From: Undaria pinnatifida
Taxonomy: Eukaryota > Sar > Phaeophyceae > Laminariales > Alariaceae
DNA: 64,000 bases
Reading direction: 5' to 3'
Assembly (NCBI GenBank): GCA_012845835.1
Contig: JABAKD010000022.1
Span: forward strand, 10,620,718-10,684,717
Shown here: positions 12,109 to 22,600 of the stretch, one piece after another
How positions within the stretch are numbered: the stretch's first letter is position 1
Layout of the letters: each line of letters opens with the position of its first letter
The notes under the pieces: generated by a model
The model's input: the letters and a program-made list of their open reading frames with translations, nothing else
Told to the model about the DNA's origin: nothing
Databases searched by the model: none
Translations under genes and position numbers: made by a program

Positions 12109-12192
12109 TTACCTAAGTTTTAGGTACTCGTACGACAAGTTTTAGATACGATAGGTACGCCGCTCAAATACTTGGGTATGTACGTACCATAG
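12109..12192. repeat. TTAGGTACG-type minisatellite, segment 2
   Basis: This continues the tract interrupted by the MITE, with words such as TTTTAGGTACTCGTACG and GATAGGTACGCCGCTC. Confidence 0.5.
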
Positions 12193-12500
12193 TTGTTTTT
12201 TTTCACACACATGTACTTTCCGGCTTCTGGACAAGCCATGGTCACAAGTGTCGTCCCTTCTTCCCCTCGGTTCTTGCCTTCAATTTTTATCGCGCTTGGG
12301 GTTCAGCAATCCCACTGCTCGTCGATTTTCTGGATTTTTCATGGAGTGTTGGTTGCTACCTCACGCTCTCGCGTTTATTCGCAAGTCAATTTGTGCGCAA
12401 GAAAAAGTCCCCACGAATTTATACGAGTATGCACGCGGGGGGATTCGAACTCACGAAACTGACCTTTATACGAGTACCAGGCTCGAGGATTTTACCTGAC
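12193..12500 (-). repeat. tRNA-derived SINE, core family 1, copy A
   Basis: On the minus strand a pol III B-box-like GAGTTCGAATCCC (about 12443-12455) lies near the head, followed by a body ending with the core whose plus-strand form is CTTCTGGACAAGCCATGGTC (about 12225-12244). The same core lies at about 19044-19064 and, in opposite orientation, at about 55380-55405. The A box is degenerate, so this is a SINE rather than a tRNA gene. Confidence 0.6.
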
Positions 12501-12545
12501 CACGGACTTGATTATGCGAGTTAATGTGAGAACAGCAAGAACAAC
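12498..12545 (-). repeat. fragment of the (GTT)n-headed repeat
   Basis: GACCACGGACTTGATTATGC followed by GAGTTAATGTGAGAACA is the reverse complement of the start of the repeat at 10900-10945. It abuts SINE copy A directly. Confidence 0.55.
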
Positions 12546-12730
12546 CTTACCCAAGTTTTAGGTACGATAGGTACGCCGCTCCAATACTTACCCGGATATA
12601 GGTATGCCGGTCGACAAAATATCCGCGTTTAGGTACGAGCCTTGGGGCGGCCTCGATACCTTGCCTAAGTTTAGACACGTTAGGTACGGACCCCGATACC
12701 TTACCTAAGTGTTAGGTATGTTAGGTATTC
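12545..12730. repeat. TTAGGTACG-type minisatellite, segment 3
   Basis: Further tandem TTACCTAAGTTTTAGGTACG-like words lie between SINE copy A and the poly-A tailed retroposon that starts near 12730. Confidence 0.6.
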
Positions 12731-13141
12731 GAGGACCAACGCCCGAATGTGCAGGGTGGACCGCAACTGGACCAAGTCCGGCGGAAGGCCTTGCTGGGTT
12801 TTTTTCTTTCTAGTGGGTGAGCTTGCGCAAGTCCCACACTGCACTACCCGGAAAGATGCCGTTCCGGGTGGCTATCTCCACCGAACCTGACCCCCAGGGG
12901 ACAGGCAGGCCGGGTCGACATACTCACGCATCCGTATACTACGGCAGCTTGCGCCGCCGGGGTAGCAACGAGGACTGCCGATAGGGACAGCTCACGCTAT
13001 CGCTATAGTGGAATCCGAAGGACACGCCAGCTAGCGCTGGGTTGCGAAGGCAATTGAGTTAAATCGACACACGACGCGTATGAAAATACGCGGAAGTGTG
13101 CTTTATTTTTCCCCATCCGCCGGAGGACGAAAAAAAAAAAA
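12730..13141 (+). mobile_element. poly-A tailed SINE-like retroposon, copy 1
   Basis: The element begins CGAGGACCAACGCCCGAATG and ends with an A-run (about 13129-13141). An inverted copy lies at 15369-15809. Shared blocks include CTGGACCAAGTCCGGCGGAA, GTGGGTGAGCTTGCGCAAGT, GGGACAG and TCGACACACGACGCGTATGA, in the same order. No protein frame is conserved between copies. The A-tail points to LINE-mediated retroposition; the source RNA was not identified. No clear target duplication is seen for this copy. Confidence 0.7.
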
Positions 13142-13420
13142 AGTCAAGTATGGACCTCGATACCTTACCTATAAGTTTTGAGCGCAACAGGTACGCCGCT
13201 CCATTACCTACCCGGGTACAGGTATACCCGTCAACGAAATACCCGGTTTTGGTACGAGCTTTTGGGCGACCTCAATGCATTACTTGAGATTTAGGTACGT
13301 TAGTACGGCTGACAATAACTTACCTAAGTTTTAGGTGCGTTAGGTACGATCTCAAAAACTTACCCGGATACGATCTCAAAAACTTACCCGGATATAGGTA
13401 CGACGTATGCCTTACCTAAC
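13142..13420. repeat. TTAGGTACG-type minisatellite, segment 4
   Basis: Tandem words such as TACCTTACC, TTAGGTACGTTAG and a duplicated GATCTCAAAAACTTACCCGG near 13350-13390 continue the tract on the far side of the retroposon. Confidence 0.6.
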
Positions 13421-13459
13421 ATCCCCTTGGAGAAGTTAGAAAACCCTCCGTTGCGTTAT

Positions 13460-13810
13460 TTCACCGCTGTGTTTTGATGAATACAAGGGCTCTGCATGGG
13501 CGCCGGCATTGGCCGACGCCCATGCTTCGGGTAGGGCAGGGCAGCACTTCGACAAGTTAAGGTGTAGCTGTCCGATGTGGCATTCATTGAACTTTAAAGT
13601 AATGCCAAGAGTTTAATACGAACATGGAATTATGAAAGTCATGCTTTGACAAAAGAAAAAACGTAATATTATACAACAAAGAAGGCAAGGATAGGCGAAA
13701 CACACTGTTGTTAAATGCGCCATCACGTGAAAGTTGGCGTATGTCAAACAAAAATACCGAAAAGAGTATTTAGAACCTGCGTCGCCTCTAGGCGAAACGA
13801 AAGAGGACTT
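13460..13810 (+). repeat. hairpin-bearing dispersed repeat, copy 1
   Basis: The repeat contains an imperfect palindrome GCATGGGCG...CGCCCATGC (about 13493-13526), then TTCGGGTAGGGCAGGG, AAAGTAATGCCAAGAGT and a 3' block GAACCTGCGTCGCCTCTAGG. A reverse-oriented near full copy lies at 29138-29440 with a second partial at 29452-29620, and another partial at 16890-17070. A TIR-less, structured element is inferred; the class is unknown. Confidence 0.6.
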
Positions 13811-13984
13811 GGCATCAATGAAGAGACTGCACTGCTGTCCCGGTGGCAATAGAGGTTCGAAGTCGACAGGATGCAAAGTCGATTTGCATCAAACGTCGAC
13901 ATGGAGCCATGTCAGCCGGCGAGGTTTTGGAAGAAGAGAGCTTTGTTTGTTACCTGAAGGCTGTCGCGTTGATTGGTCTGCGTG

Positions 13985-14245
13985 GTCACGGGCACTTCAG
14001 CACGTGCCTTCATTTCTATCGCGAGAAGAAGCCAGCATTTTTTCCCCTCGTCGACTCGCGTCGAGTTGTACCTATCCACGCTGCTAGGCGCTCTCAGCAG
14101 TCGATCCCTTTTTTTTTTTTTGCATTTTTGCAAATAAAGTCAAATCTCATCGTGGTGGGTATCGAACTCAAGGACAAACAAACGTCAGTAGTATTCGAGG
14201 GTAATACCACTAGACCACCGGGGCGGCCGGCTGACAAACAAAACA
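13985..14245 (-). repeat. tRNA-derived SINE, family 2
   Basis: On the minus strand (about 14225-14150) A-box-like TGGTCTAGTGG and B-box-like GAGTTCGATACCC are about 50 nt apart, as in a tRNA-Asp/Glu-like head, followed by an A/T-rich linker and a body. The body block CGTCGACTCGCGT(C/T)GA is shared with about 20240-20270 (opposite orientation) and 56355-56375. The anticodon-stem region does not fold as a standard tRNA by eye, so it is called a SINE. Confidence 0.6.
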
Positions 14246-14369
14246 GGATCTTTGCATAGAGATTACATTCCCCCATATTGTATGATATTACGATGGTTGA
14301 CGCCGGGTTACCCAGAGAGGTGTTGCCTGTGTAGTGGTGTCAGTCAACATTATTATTTACTGATGAAGC

Positions 14370-14420
14370 CTGTCCTGTGACCACGGACTTGATTATGCGA
14401 GTTAATGTGAGCACAACAGC
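14370..14420 (-). repeat. fragment of the (GTT)n-headed repeat beside the AAAAGC minisatellite
   Basis: GACCACGGACTTGATTATGC and GAGTTAATGTGAG precede CAACAACAA triplets, the reverse complement of the repeat head at 10858-10945. The minisatellite that follows grows directly out of these triplets. Confidence 0.6.
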
Positions 14421-15172
14421 AGCAACAACAACAACAACGACAGCAGCAAAAGCAAAATCAAAAGCAAAAGCAAAAGCAAAAGCAGCAAAAGCAAAAACAG
14501 CAAGAGCAGCAAAAGCAAAAGCAAAAGCAAAAGCGAAAGCGAAAGCAAAAGCAAAAGCAAAAACAGCAGCAAAAGCAAAAGCGAAAGCAAAAGCAAAAGC
14601 AGCAAAAGCAAAAGCAGCAAAAGCAAAAGCAGCAAAAGCAAAAGCAGCAAACGCAAAAGCAGCAAAAGCAAAAGCAGCAAAAGCAAAAGCAGCAAAAGCA
14701 AAAGCAGCAAAAGCAAAAGCAGCAAAAGCAAAAGCAGCAAAAGCAAAAGCAGCAAAAGCAAAAGCAGCAAAAGCAGCAAAAGCAAAAGCAGCAAAAGCAG
14801 CAAAAGCAGCAAAAGCAAAAGCAGCAAAAGCAAAAGCAGCAAAAGCAAAAGCAGCAAAAGCAAAAGCAGCAAAAGCAAAAGCAGCAGCAAAAAAGCGAAA
14901 GGAAAAGCAAAAAAGCGAAAGGAAAAGGAAAAGCAAAAGCAAAAGCAAAAGCAAAAGGAGAAGCAAAAGCAGAGCAAAAGAAAAAGAAAAAGCGAAAACG
15001 AAAGAAAAAGAAAAAGAAAAAGAAAAAAAGAAAAGCAAATCGAAAGCAAAAGCAAATGCAAAGGCAAAGGCAAAGGCAAAGGCAAAAGCATCAAAAGCAA
15101 AAGCAAAAGCATCAAAAGCAAAAGCAGCAAAAGCATCAAAAGCAAAAGCAGCAAAAGCAGCAAAAGCAGCAC
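14412..15172. repeat. AAAAGC/AGC minisatellite, about 760 bp
   Basis: This is purine-rich tandem sequence made of AAAAGC and AGC words. From about 14590 to 14885 the dominant period is the 15-mer AAAAGCAAAAGCAGC; the right part shifts to AAAAGG/AAAGAA and then AAAGGC/ATCAAAAGC variants. One strand is almost free of pyrimidines other than C in GC. Long Ala/Lys, Phe/Ala/Leu and Cys/Phe frames through it are by-products of the repeat, not genes. Confidence 0.95.
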
Positions 15173-15179
15173 AGCGTGG

Positions 15180-15260
15180 AGCCAACGTCCCGATCACACG
15201 AAGCCTGGTACCAGGTTCCAGGCACCTGACAATACTGCACTATCCGGATCGGAACAAGGA
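15180..15260 (+). repeat. dispersed repeat with a palindromic CCTGGTACCAGG core, copy 1
   Basis: The order GAGCCAACGTCCCGATCAC, CCTGGTACCAGGTTCCAGGC and GGAACAAGGAATGGTCCCAG is repeated at 16143-16250. A 35-bp tandem duplication (GAGAAGATATGTACATGATC...) follows at 15278-15346. Confidence 0.6.
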
Positions 15261-15368
15261 ATGGTCCCAGATTTCCGAGAAGATATGTACATGATCACTT
15301 CCATCGAACCGAGAAGATATGTACATGATCACTCCCATCGAAGCTTGAGGAAAGGATTCATTTCTTAC

Positions 15369-15809
15369 TTCTTTTTTTTTTTTTCTTCTTTTTTTTTAAC
15401 CTCCGGCGGGCGGATGGGGAAAAATAAAGCTTTGGCTCACCACACTTTCACGTATTTTCATACGCGTCGTGTGTCGATTTAACTCACAGTTGCTTTCGCA
15501 GCCCAACGCTAGCTGGCGCACCCTTCGGGTCCCATTGTAGGTATAGCGTAAGCTGTCCCTATCAGTGGTCGTTACAACCCCGGCAGCGCAAGCTGCCGTT
15601 GGATACGGATGCGTGTGTATGTCGACCCGGCCTGTCCCCTGAGGGTCAGTTTCGGCGGAGATAGCCACCCGGAATGTCATCTTTCCGGGTAGTGTGGACT
15701 TGCGCAAGCTCACCCACTAACAAAACCCCTGGCCATGGGAGATGGCCTTCCGCCGGACTTGGTCCAGTTACGGTCCACCCTACCCATTCGGGCGTTGGTC
15801 CTCGGCTTA
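15369..15809 (-). mobile_element. poly-A tailed SINE-like retroposon, copy 2, with 9-bp target duplication
   Basis: This is a reverse-oriented copy of the element at 12730-13141; on the plus strand it runs from a T-rich end (15369 on) to ...ACGCCC head complement near 15800. It is flanked by ATTTCTTAC at 15360-15368 and 15810-15818. A variable-length target duplication plus an A-tail is the signature of target-primed retroposition. It interrupts another dispersed repeat (GTTCGCGA(C/A)GGGTGGCCCC) whose second copy is at 16757-16850. Confidence 0.8.
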
Positions 15810-15817
15810 ATTTCTTA

Positions 15818-16850
15818 CGTTCGCGACGGGTGGCCCCACCAGCGCCCGCTGGGAGGTGAGGCCACTGATTAATCCCAAACTACTGAAGATACACATTTGA
15901 CCGTATCATACTTTTGTGTCGTACCCGGAATGTCCAGGTCAACCCGTAAGAGGTTTTACCCTCACCGAACTACGAGAACATCCTTTCCAAAAGGCAAAAC
16001 GTTACCATGAGACCAGCACGTACCAAAATATACTTCGGATGTACCCACTGCAGCCGGATTTCAGAAGTTTTAGATATCATCGCTCTAATAATACAAAAGC
16101 AGTACGAGTGGTACGCGTGAAGTGTGAAGTGGCTATATAGCGTGAAGCCAATGTCCCGATCACGTAAATGCCTGGTACCAGGTTCCAGGCACCTACGTAA
16201 CCAATAGGGCAGTATTCGGACTGGAGCAAGGAATGGTCCCAGACTCCCACAGACCCTGTCCCACCGAGGACGCAGTATTGCGAGGAGTTTTCCCACCTTA
16301 CGAGTCAAGTCGAAAACTATTGCAACTTCATCAAGAACACGGAAAGAATTGCGGAGAAGCTTGAAATACACTACCCGCCCACCTCAACAACGTTTTCCCT
16401 GGCGGTTACCAGCCACACTGGTATAGCGCCGGTAAGTTATTCTCACAATCTTACCCCAGAGAAGAGAGATATTTGAAACATTAAAAAAATACACTTGAGC
16501 TGTGTGTGTGAGATCGACCAAAAAGGATTTTGATCAAAACTCAGCTTTGCAAGCTGCGTGTGATGCTTCGATCGCGCGTGTTACGGGGCGTGCATACCCT
16601 CGTGAAGGATACAGGTCGGTGACTCCCCTGCTAATGCCAGGGTCAACATGACACACACTACCGGTGGATACACAAACTAAAGCGTGGATCCAAATCGCCA
16701 GACTTCTGGTGTACAAGATATCATTTCATCAAAGCCTGAGGAATGAATAATTAATTTCCCACGTGTTCGCGAAGGGTGGCCCCACCAGCCCTCGCGAGAG
16801 GTGAGGCCACTGGCTCATCCCCAACTACTCGATATAAATAATTGACATTA
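15818..16850. repeat. cluster of short dispersed repeats
   Basis: The cluster contains GGGTGGCCCCACCAGC blocks at about 15833 and 16775, the CCTGGTACCAGG repeat copy 2 (16143-16250), a GGTCAACCCGTAAGAGGTTTT block (about 15930-15970) related to SINE family 1, and a block at 16490-16660 (GAGATCGA...GCAAGCTG.GTGTGAT) repeated at 18800-18960. No exon is recognised. Confidence 0.5.
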
Positions 16851-16889
16851 GTATACTGCTGTTGTTCCCAGTATGTGTACGTTTTTATT

Positions 16890-17070
16890 ATATTTTATAC
16901 AAGGGCTCCGCATGGGAGCCGGCATTCGCCGGCACCCATGCTTCGGGTAGGGCAGGGTAGCACCTCGAATTGCTCGATTCCATATTCGATATAGAGTAGA
17001 AAAAGTTACTTCACACGTAAACATGGTCTACGCGTACAGTATTTAAGGTAATGCCAAGAGTTCGATGTAG
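16890..17070 (+). repeat. hairpin-bearing dispersed repeat, copy 2 (partial)
   Basis: It shares ACAAGGGCTCYGCATGGG, the palindrome GCATGGGAGCCGGC/GCCGGCACCCATGC, CTTCGGGTAGGGCAGGG and AGGTAATGCCAAGAGTT with the copy at 13460-13810. Confidence 0.6.
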
Positions 17071-18009
17071 CCTAACAATAGACTGCTTGCTGCCGTTTCT
17101 TAATTAAATGAATCGGATTCCGAGCTTCATCAGATTTCGATCTAATAAATCCGGGCACACGCCGACTAACCCTTAAGTTTGGCCATGAAGAGACGTGTTG
17201 AGTTCGTTTCTCATTGTATTTTGACTGATCAAGCATCCGGGGCCAGCAAGATGACTGACCGTGCCTTCTGCATGTTCTCTTCGTAGCCACAAAACAAGGA
17301 AGACAACTCGCCAGTAGGAACGGGGGTGTAGCGACGTAAGGCAAATGCCGCACAGAGCTACGAAAGAAAAACAACAACAATATGCGTCTGATACCAAATA
17401 AAATAGGCCAACCACCTATCTCTCTCTCTGCTGTTTGATGATCAGGATGGGCACTGGGTTGGGTAGAAAGAACCGACAACACGCAACACGCCCAGCACAG
17501 CAAGTGCTGCCCAGCAGATGAAACTGCCAGTGTTTGTGTATACTCGTGTACTACGTGCTCGCGCTCGTACAAAACGCTCCAGCTCAGCAGGATGAATCTA
17601 TACTGCTGTACGTGTGTTGGTGCATGTAGTCTGAAAAACTGTTGTCGTAGTCGTATGCATCAACAGCAGCAGCGCAGAACCGCAATTTAAATTTATACAC
17701 ATACTCGTGGACCGGTATTTAGACTACGGGGAGGACAGCATAGACTGGTTGATTGCTACCGCACAGAGCAGGTCCAACTGTGCCCGAGCGTGACCAGGCA
17801 CTCCACGATAACTTAGTAGTACACATATATCAGGAAACGCTGGCTGTGAAGGGGAGCTGCCTATACTACGTACATGCCAGGGTCAGCGGTTGTAGGAGAC
17901 GATCGTGCAGCGACAACACAGCAGTAAGTAGTAGTATGATAATAAGGCGAACGCTTTCTATATATATGCTGGATACGTTGAATATTTGTGAAAAAAAAAA
18001 TGAAAAAGG
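17071..18009. other. gene-free region
   Basis: No coding exon or clear repeat is recognised between the hairpin repeat and the tandem duplication that begins near 18010. Confidence 0.3.
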
Positions 18010-18660
18010 CTGACAAAATGTTATTCCTATCATACCGCTGCAATTTCTTTTAACAGTAGTTGCTCCTTTTTGTATGTGCGCACTACAACTCCCCCTGTCA
18101 AGTATAATAAAATCTGAGTCTTTAGGATAAATATCGTTTTTTGTTCCCCAGCAACCTGCCTTTTTTTGGGAGCGACAAATGGTATGAGGACGTTTCGACA
18201 ACCCGCACGCGTTCGCGGTTCACTGGGTGCGGAGCACGAAGGGCGAGGGGCGTTCAAGTCGATCCTCTCGCCACAGCAACACCGTGAAATGTAGAGTGCA
18301 CCTACCTACCGTAAACACTCGCTCGAGGATGAACCGCGAAGCAACATGGACAGCGACTGTTCGGAGCAGCAATGCAAAGGGCTGACAAAAAGTGATTCCT
18401 ACCACTACTGCAATATTTTTAAAAGTTTCCCCTTTGTATTTGCGCACTACCACTCCCCCTGGCAAGATTCAAATATCTGCTCGAGCATGCCACCCAAAAT
18501 CCAAGATCGTGCCTGCTTCTCTCTTGTCTCTCTCAGCCCCACCCAAAATCCAAGATCGTGCCTACTTCTCTCTTGTCCCTCTCAGCCCCCGCACGCGTTC
18601 ACGGCGAGTTAAGCAGGTGGGACGAAGGGCAAGGGGCGTTGAAGCCGATCCTCGAAGAAA
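18010..18660. repeat. tandem duplication of a 250-275-bp unit
   Basis: Two diverged units, about 18010-18260 and 18380-18655, share CTGACAAAA..GATTCCTA, TTTGCGCACTAC.ACTCCCCCTG, CCGCACGCGTTC and GAAGGGC(G/A)AGGGGCGTT. The second unit holds an internal 49-bp duplication (CCCAAAATCCAAGATCGTGC) at about 18494-18590. Confidence 0.6.
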
Positions 18661-18789
18661 GAGCTCGAATAAATAAAAAAAAACCTCGTGATATTGAAGT
18701 GCCGAGATTTCAATACTGAGGCCGACACGGTAAAATATTCCCGACGCATGGCCTAGGATTTGTCGTACATTATTTTATATATATACATA

Positions 18790-19320
18790 TACTATAAAAA
18801 TTGAAATACTCTCCAGCTGTGAGATCGAATATTTTGTCGAAACTCATATTTGCAAGCTGTGTGTGATACTCCGATCGCGCGCATTACGGGTTGTGTGTCC
18901 TCGTTAAGGATATAGGTCGGCGACTCCCCTTGCAACTACAGTGTAGCTATCAGGGTCAACAGGGTGATGTTAGGCAGTCTGTGCGCTATATATGTCATCA
19001 CTTTTGCTCTCCAGCTCAACCCGTACGAGGTTTTACCCTCATCGACCTTCTGGACAAGCCATGGTCGCAGGTGTCTTCCCTACCCCTGGCTGGTACTGAC
19101 CTTTGTTTACATCGCGAATAGGATTCGGCCTTCCCACTTTTCAACTTTTCATGCTCGTCGATTTTCATCGAAATTTTATCAACTCACGCTCTCGCGCTTT
19201 CCGCTCGTCAATTTTTTGCGTGAAAAAATCATACGAGTATCATGCACGTGGTGAAACTTGAACCCACGACCTTCTACTTTAGTTGGGACGAGAATCACCT
19301 ACTACTCCATCGGGGACGTT
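18790..19320 (-). repeat. tRNA-derived SINE, family 1, copy B (longest)
   Basis: Read on the minus strand, the head (about 19320-19240) has B-box-like GGGTTCAAGTTTC; the body carries the complement of CTTCTGGACAAGCCATGGTC and CTCAACCCGTACGAGGTTTT, and the distal part matches the block at 16490-16660. It lies directly upstream of the first recognised exon of the CHAT-NB-ARC gene and may have displaced that gene's 5' end. Confidence 0.6.
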
Positions 19321-19617
19321 ACATATTACCGGTACCCAGTTACGTGCTGCCTGTACCCGACCCTTTGATATTTTACGAAAGTGCTAAATACCTGGTGGAT
19401 ACCTGGTACATCACCACATCCCTCGACGATGGTGGCCTCCCGCCTCTCGGCCGACACTTTTTGCTCAACGTTTCTGAGAGTGCGACGATGCCCGCTCCTC
19501 GTTTTGATCAACGTTCCCCGCCACCACCCCATGGCATCCCTCATTTCTCTATGAACTCCCGCTGTGCTCTAAATTAAACACTTCTCGTACACACGAACGG
19601 TCTCCTGTTCCACACAG

Positions 19618-22600
19618 GAAATGGAGATGATTCGAGAAAAACTAAGAAAGTCGAAGCTCCAGGTCCGTTTCCATGCCGTTGTGGCGACTGCCTCCCGTTT
19701 CCGGGAACTCCTGAACTATGGTTGTCGGATGATCCACTACACGGGGCATGGCTGCGAGGAGTTCCTGGCGTTCGAGTCTGACCACGACCGGCATTGCGGA
19801 ATCATGGAGCCTCTGAAGGTGATGATTTGCTGTTGTTTTTTTCTCTGCGACTGACTGAGTTACATGGAAAGGCTTGGAAGACCGCGATGTACACCGCGGA
19901 ATTCCATTCCAGCAGAGTGCTTGCTTACGTGCCCGCGATAATCGTGCGCTTATACGTCTCGTGTTACCGCTTTTGTCTGTAGTGAGATTGCTTCCACGGT
20001 AATAAGTGGTACCTTCTGCGTGAGATGGTTCGCCTGTTTGCTTGTGGGGCTTGTATATACGGCATCTTGCTCCCACACAGAGCTTGGTGCTGCGCGCCGG
20101 CTGTGTGTCGCGTGGAATCCTGAGTTTCTTCGGCAGCTGCGGCGGGGGGTGGAGGGTGGGGGGGAGCTCTGACGTGCGGGCGTGTTTGTTATGTCTCGAA
20201 GAATCGGCTTGCGTTCGGAACAGTATATTCCGGAAATTATTGCACAATTCGACGCGAGTCGACGAGGGAGGAAAGTGCTGAGTTCTTCTCGAAATAGAAG
20301 TGAAGGTGCGTACCGTAGTGGGGAGGGGGGAGAAGGGCCCGCTATGTGACCCTGGATCCAAGTTACGTCTAGGATGGGAGAAGGTGAAAGAAAAAGGGCG
20401 AAGATAGTAGATGGGATGGGCAAACACAAAGGCAGGGTTTTTATTGCCAGTGCGTTCTCACCGGTTCATAGCGCTGTTCGCTCTTCCACAATTTGGTTCT
20501 CTGTTTGTGCTTCGTAGTCGTGCGTACTATGAGTTGCTTCTGCGAAACACGATTGGAGGCGAAATGGACACACGCCCAAGAGGGAGAAGGCCTTCGGTGA
20601 AACTTGTGCAACTTGCTGAAACTTGGGCGTTTCCCTAATTTGGGCGTTTTCCGGTGGCAGGTGGACAGACTCAAGAACCTCTTCCAAGCGGGGGGGGTGA
20701 GGACGCAGCTAGCGTTCATCAGCTCGTGCTCGTCGGAGTTGAGCGGAAACGCCTTCGTCGAAGCTGGCGTGCCGCACGTCGTAGCGGTTAAGGTCAAGGA
20801 AGCGGTAGCCGGTAAGATATCAGCATATCCATGCTTTAGGAAAGGGATACCTGGAATACCTGGTAGAAATTATGTGACACGCAAGGGACACCTGGGGTGC
20901 CTGGGGTACCTGGTAGAAACAATGTGCTATCACAGGAAATAAATCATCAAAGCCCCCACAAGGGCGTTCGTTGCCTTGAATTGCAGGCGCTCACAAGGGC
21001 ATCTGTTGCCTTAGCTTGTGGAGGGCGTATATGTTAGCACCAGGAAAACGGGGCATGGTGGGATGCGGTTATGCCCTCTGCGCTTTCGCTTCTTACCGAA
21101 TCGACCATGCTGATTTTATCTTGAAGCAGAAACCAACACGACGCCGCCGTCGAACTTGAGACTAGCGTTATTTTATGAAGCGCGCTGGCACTCTTGATTG
21201 AAACGTTTTTGGTACTGCCTTTAGTACTAAACATCTGCACTGTGTCTTTCGGCACCCCGAATTCAAAGCGGAACTGGTGTCAGGTACTGTATTGCATTTG
21301 GCAAGGTCCTGGTGAGAGATTGCACTTGTCACAGCAGCTGTACGAGGTACCAGGTATGTAGCCAGGTTTGGAATTGGGGAATGACGGAGTATCCTTGTTT
21401 GTTGTACAGCACGTTGCTGGTTAGCGTTCGGTACTTGGAATTTGGGAATGACGGAGTATCCTTGTTGTTGTACAACACGTTGTTGGTTAGCGTTCGGTAC
21501 TTTTACAGTGCTGATGGTGCAGATGATCCTCCGTCACTCCCCACCCCCCAACCGCCAGCAGTGTATCGCTTGTAGTATCGTGCAGGCCTTTTATTTCGTG
21601 AGATGCAGCATGGGCACGTCTCGGCGAGGCTGGGCTGGGCCGGCCGTTCGCTCTTTGAAATCACCCCTTCCCGCCGCCACCTTTGCCGCCGCTGCTTCCC
21701 CCCTTGCTCCCTTCGTGGTGTCATTAGAGGAAGCGGCTCAGATGTTCGGGAAAACGTTTTACGATGCGCTGATAGGTACGCGAGGACACACCGTGCAGCG
21801 TGCGTTCGACATCGCCTTCAGCACTGTGAACGCTGGCAGTACCGATCCGCAGGGAGGGCCTTTTCTTCTGTTGCCTCGGGGTGAGAAGGGCGCCACAAGT
21901 CTTGAGAAATGCTCTGGCGGTACCACGATTATTTTTACTATTTATTCAACGTTGTTCGATGTTGAGCTACTGTAGTACCTTATGTTTGTTTTTCTTACGC
22001 GGCATTTGTCTTTGTTTTTTTTCCTACCGATGTTTTGTCGGATGGCATGTGCAAGTTAACTGTGCACAGCAGCTTTTGTGCGTGTACGTTCCCGCCTTCC
22101 GTCTTTTTTTCTTCGTTTTTTTGTCAATGAGGTGTTACTTCAGCGCTTTTGTCGGATGGGGTTCTTTTTTTAGGGTACTTGGCCGCTGCTTTGTCCGTGA
22201 ACTGTGTGACTGCCAGTGTACGTGTGCAACCAGCCCGGTGTGTCATGACTGGTCTCCTCCGTTTGCTGCAGGCATGCTGGCTGTGGGGGGAGACGATGAA
22301 ACGATATATCTGACTCACGGTAGGGAAAAAAAAATGAAACCAACCGGGGAGCATAGTCATCCCATTTTTATTTTTTTTCCATTATTTTCTGAAGCTTGGA
22401 TCGTTGTAGATTTTTGTCATATTTGTACTTCTGTGGCGAGGCTGATTTGAGTAGTTTCAGTGCTCTCAAGTCACGAAGCAAGCAATGAATCGTCCTCACG
22501 TGACGGCTGATGTCTGCCTCGCAAGGGATGATGCGCGTTGACCGTTTCCAAGCGTGTAGATACGTCATAAGCGGACACAGGTGGTTGCGCCGCTCACGCT

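Noticed and set aside
14150-14235. tRNA gene on the minus strand with A-box TGGTCTAGTGG and B-box GAGTTCGATACCC
   Set aside because: Arms do not pair as a standard tRNA by eye and the sequence continues into a body shared with other dispersed copies, so it was called a tRNA-derived SINE.
14340-15294. Long open frames encoding Ala/Lys, Phe/Ala, Leu-only or Cys/Phe repeats on both strands
   Set aside because: They are translations of the AAAAGC/AGC minisatellite, open in several frames at once with no flanking gene structure.
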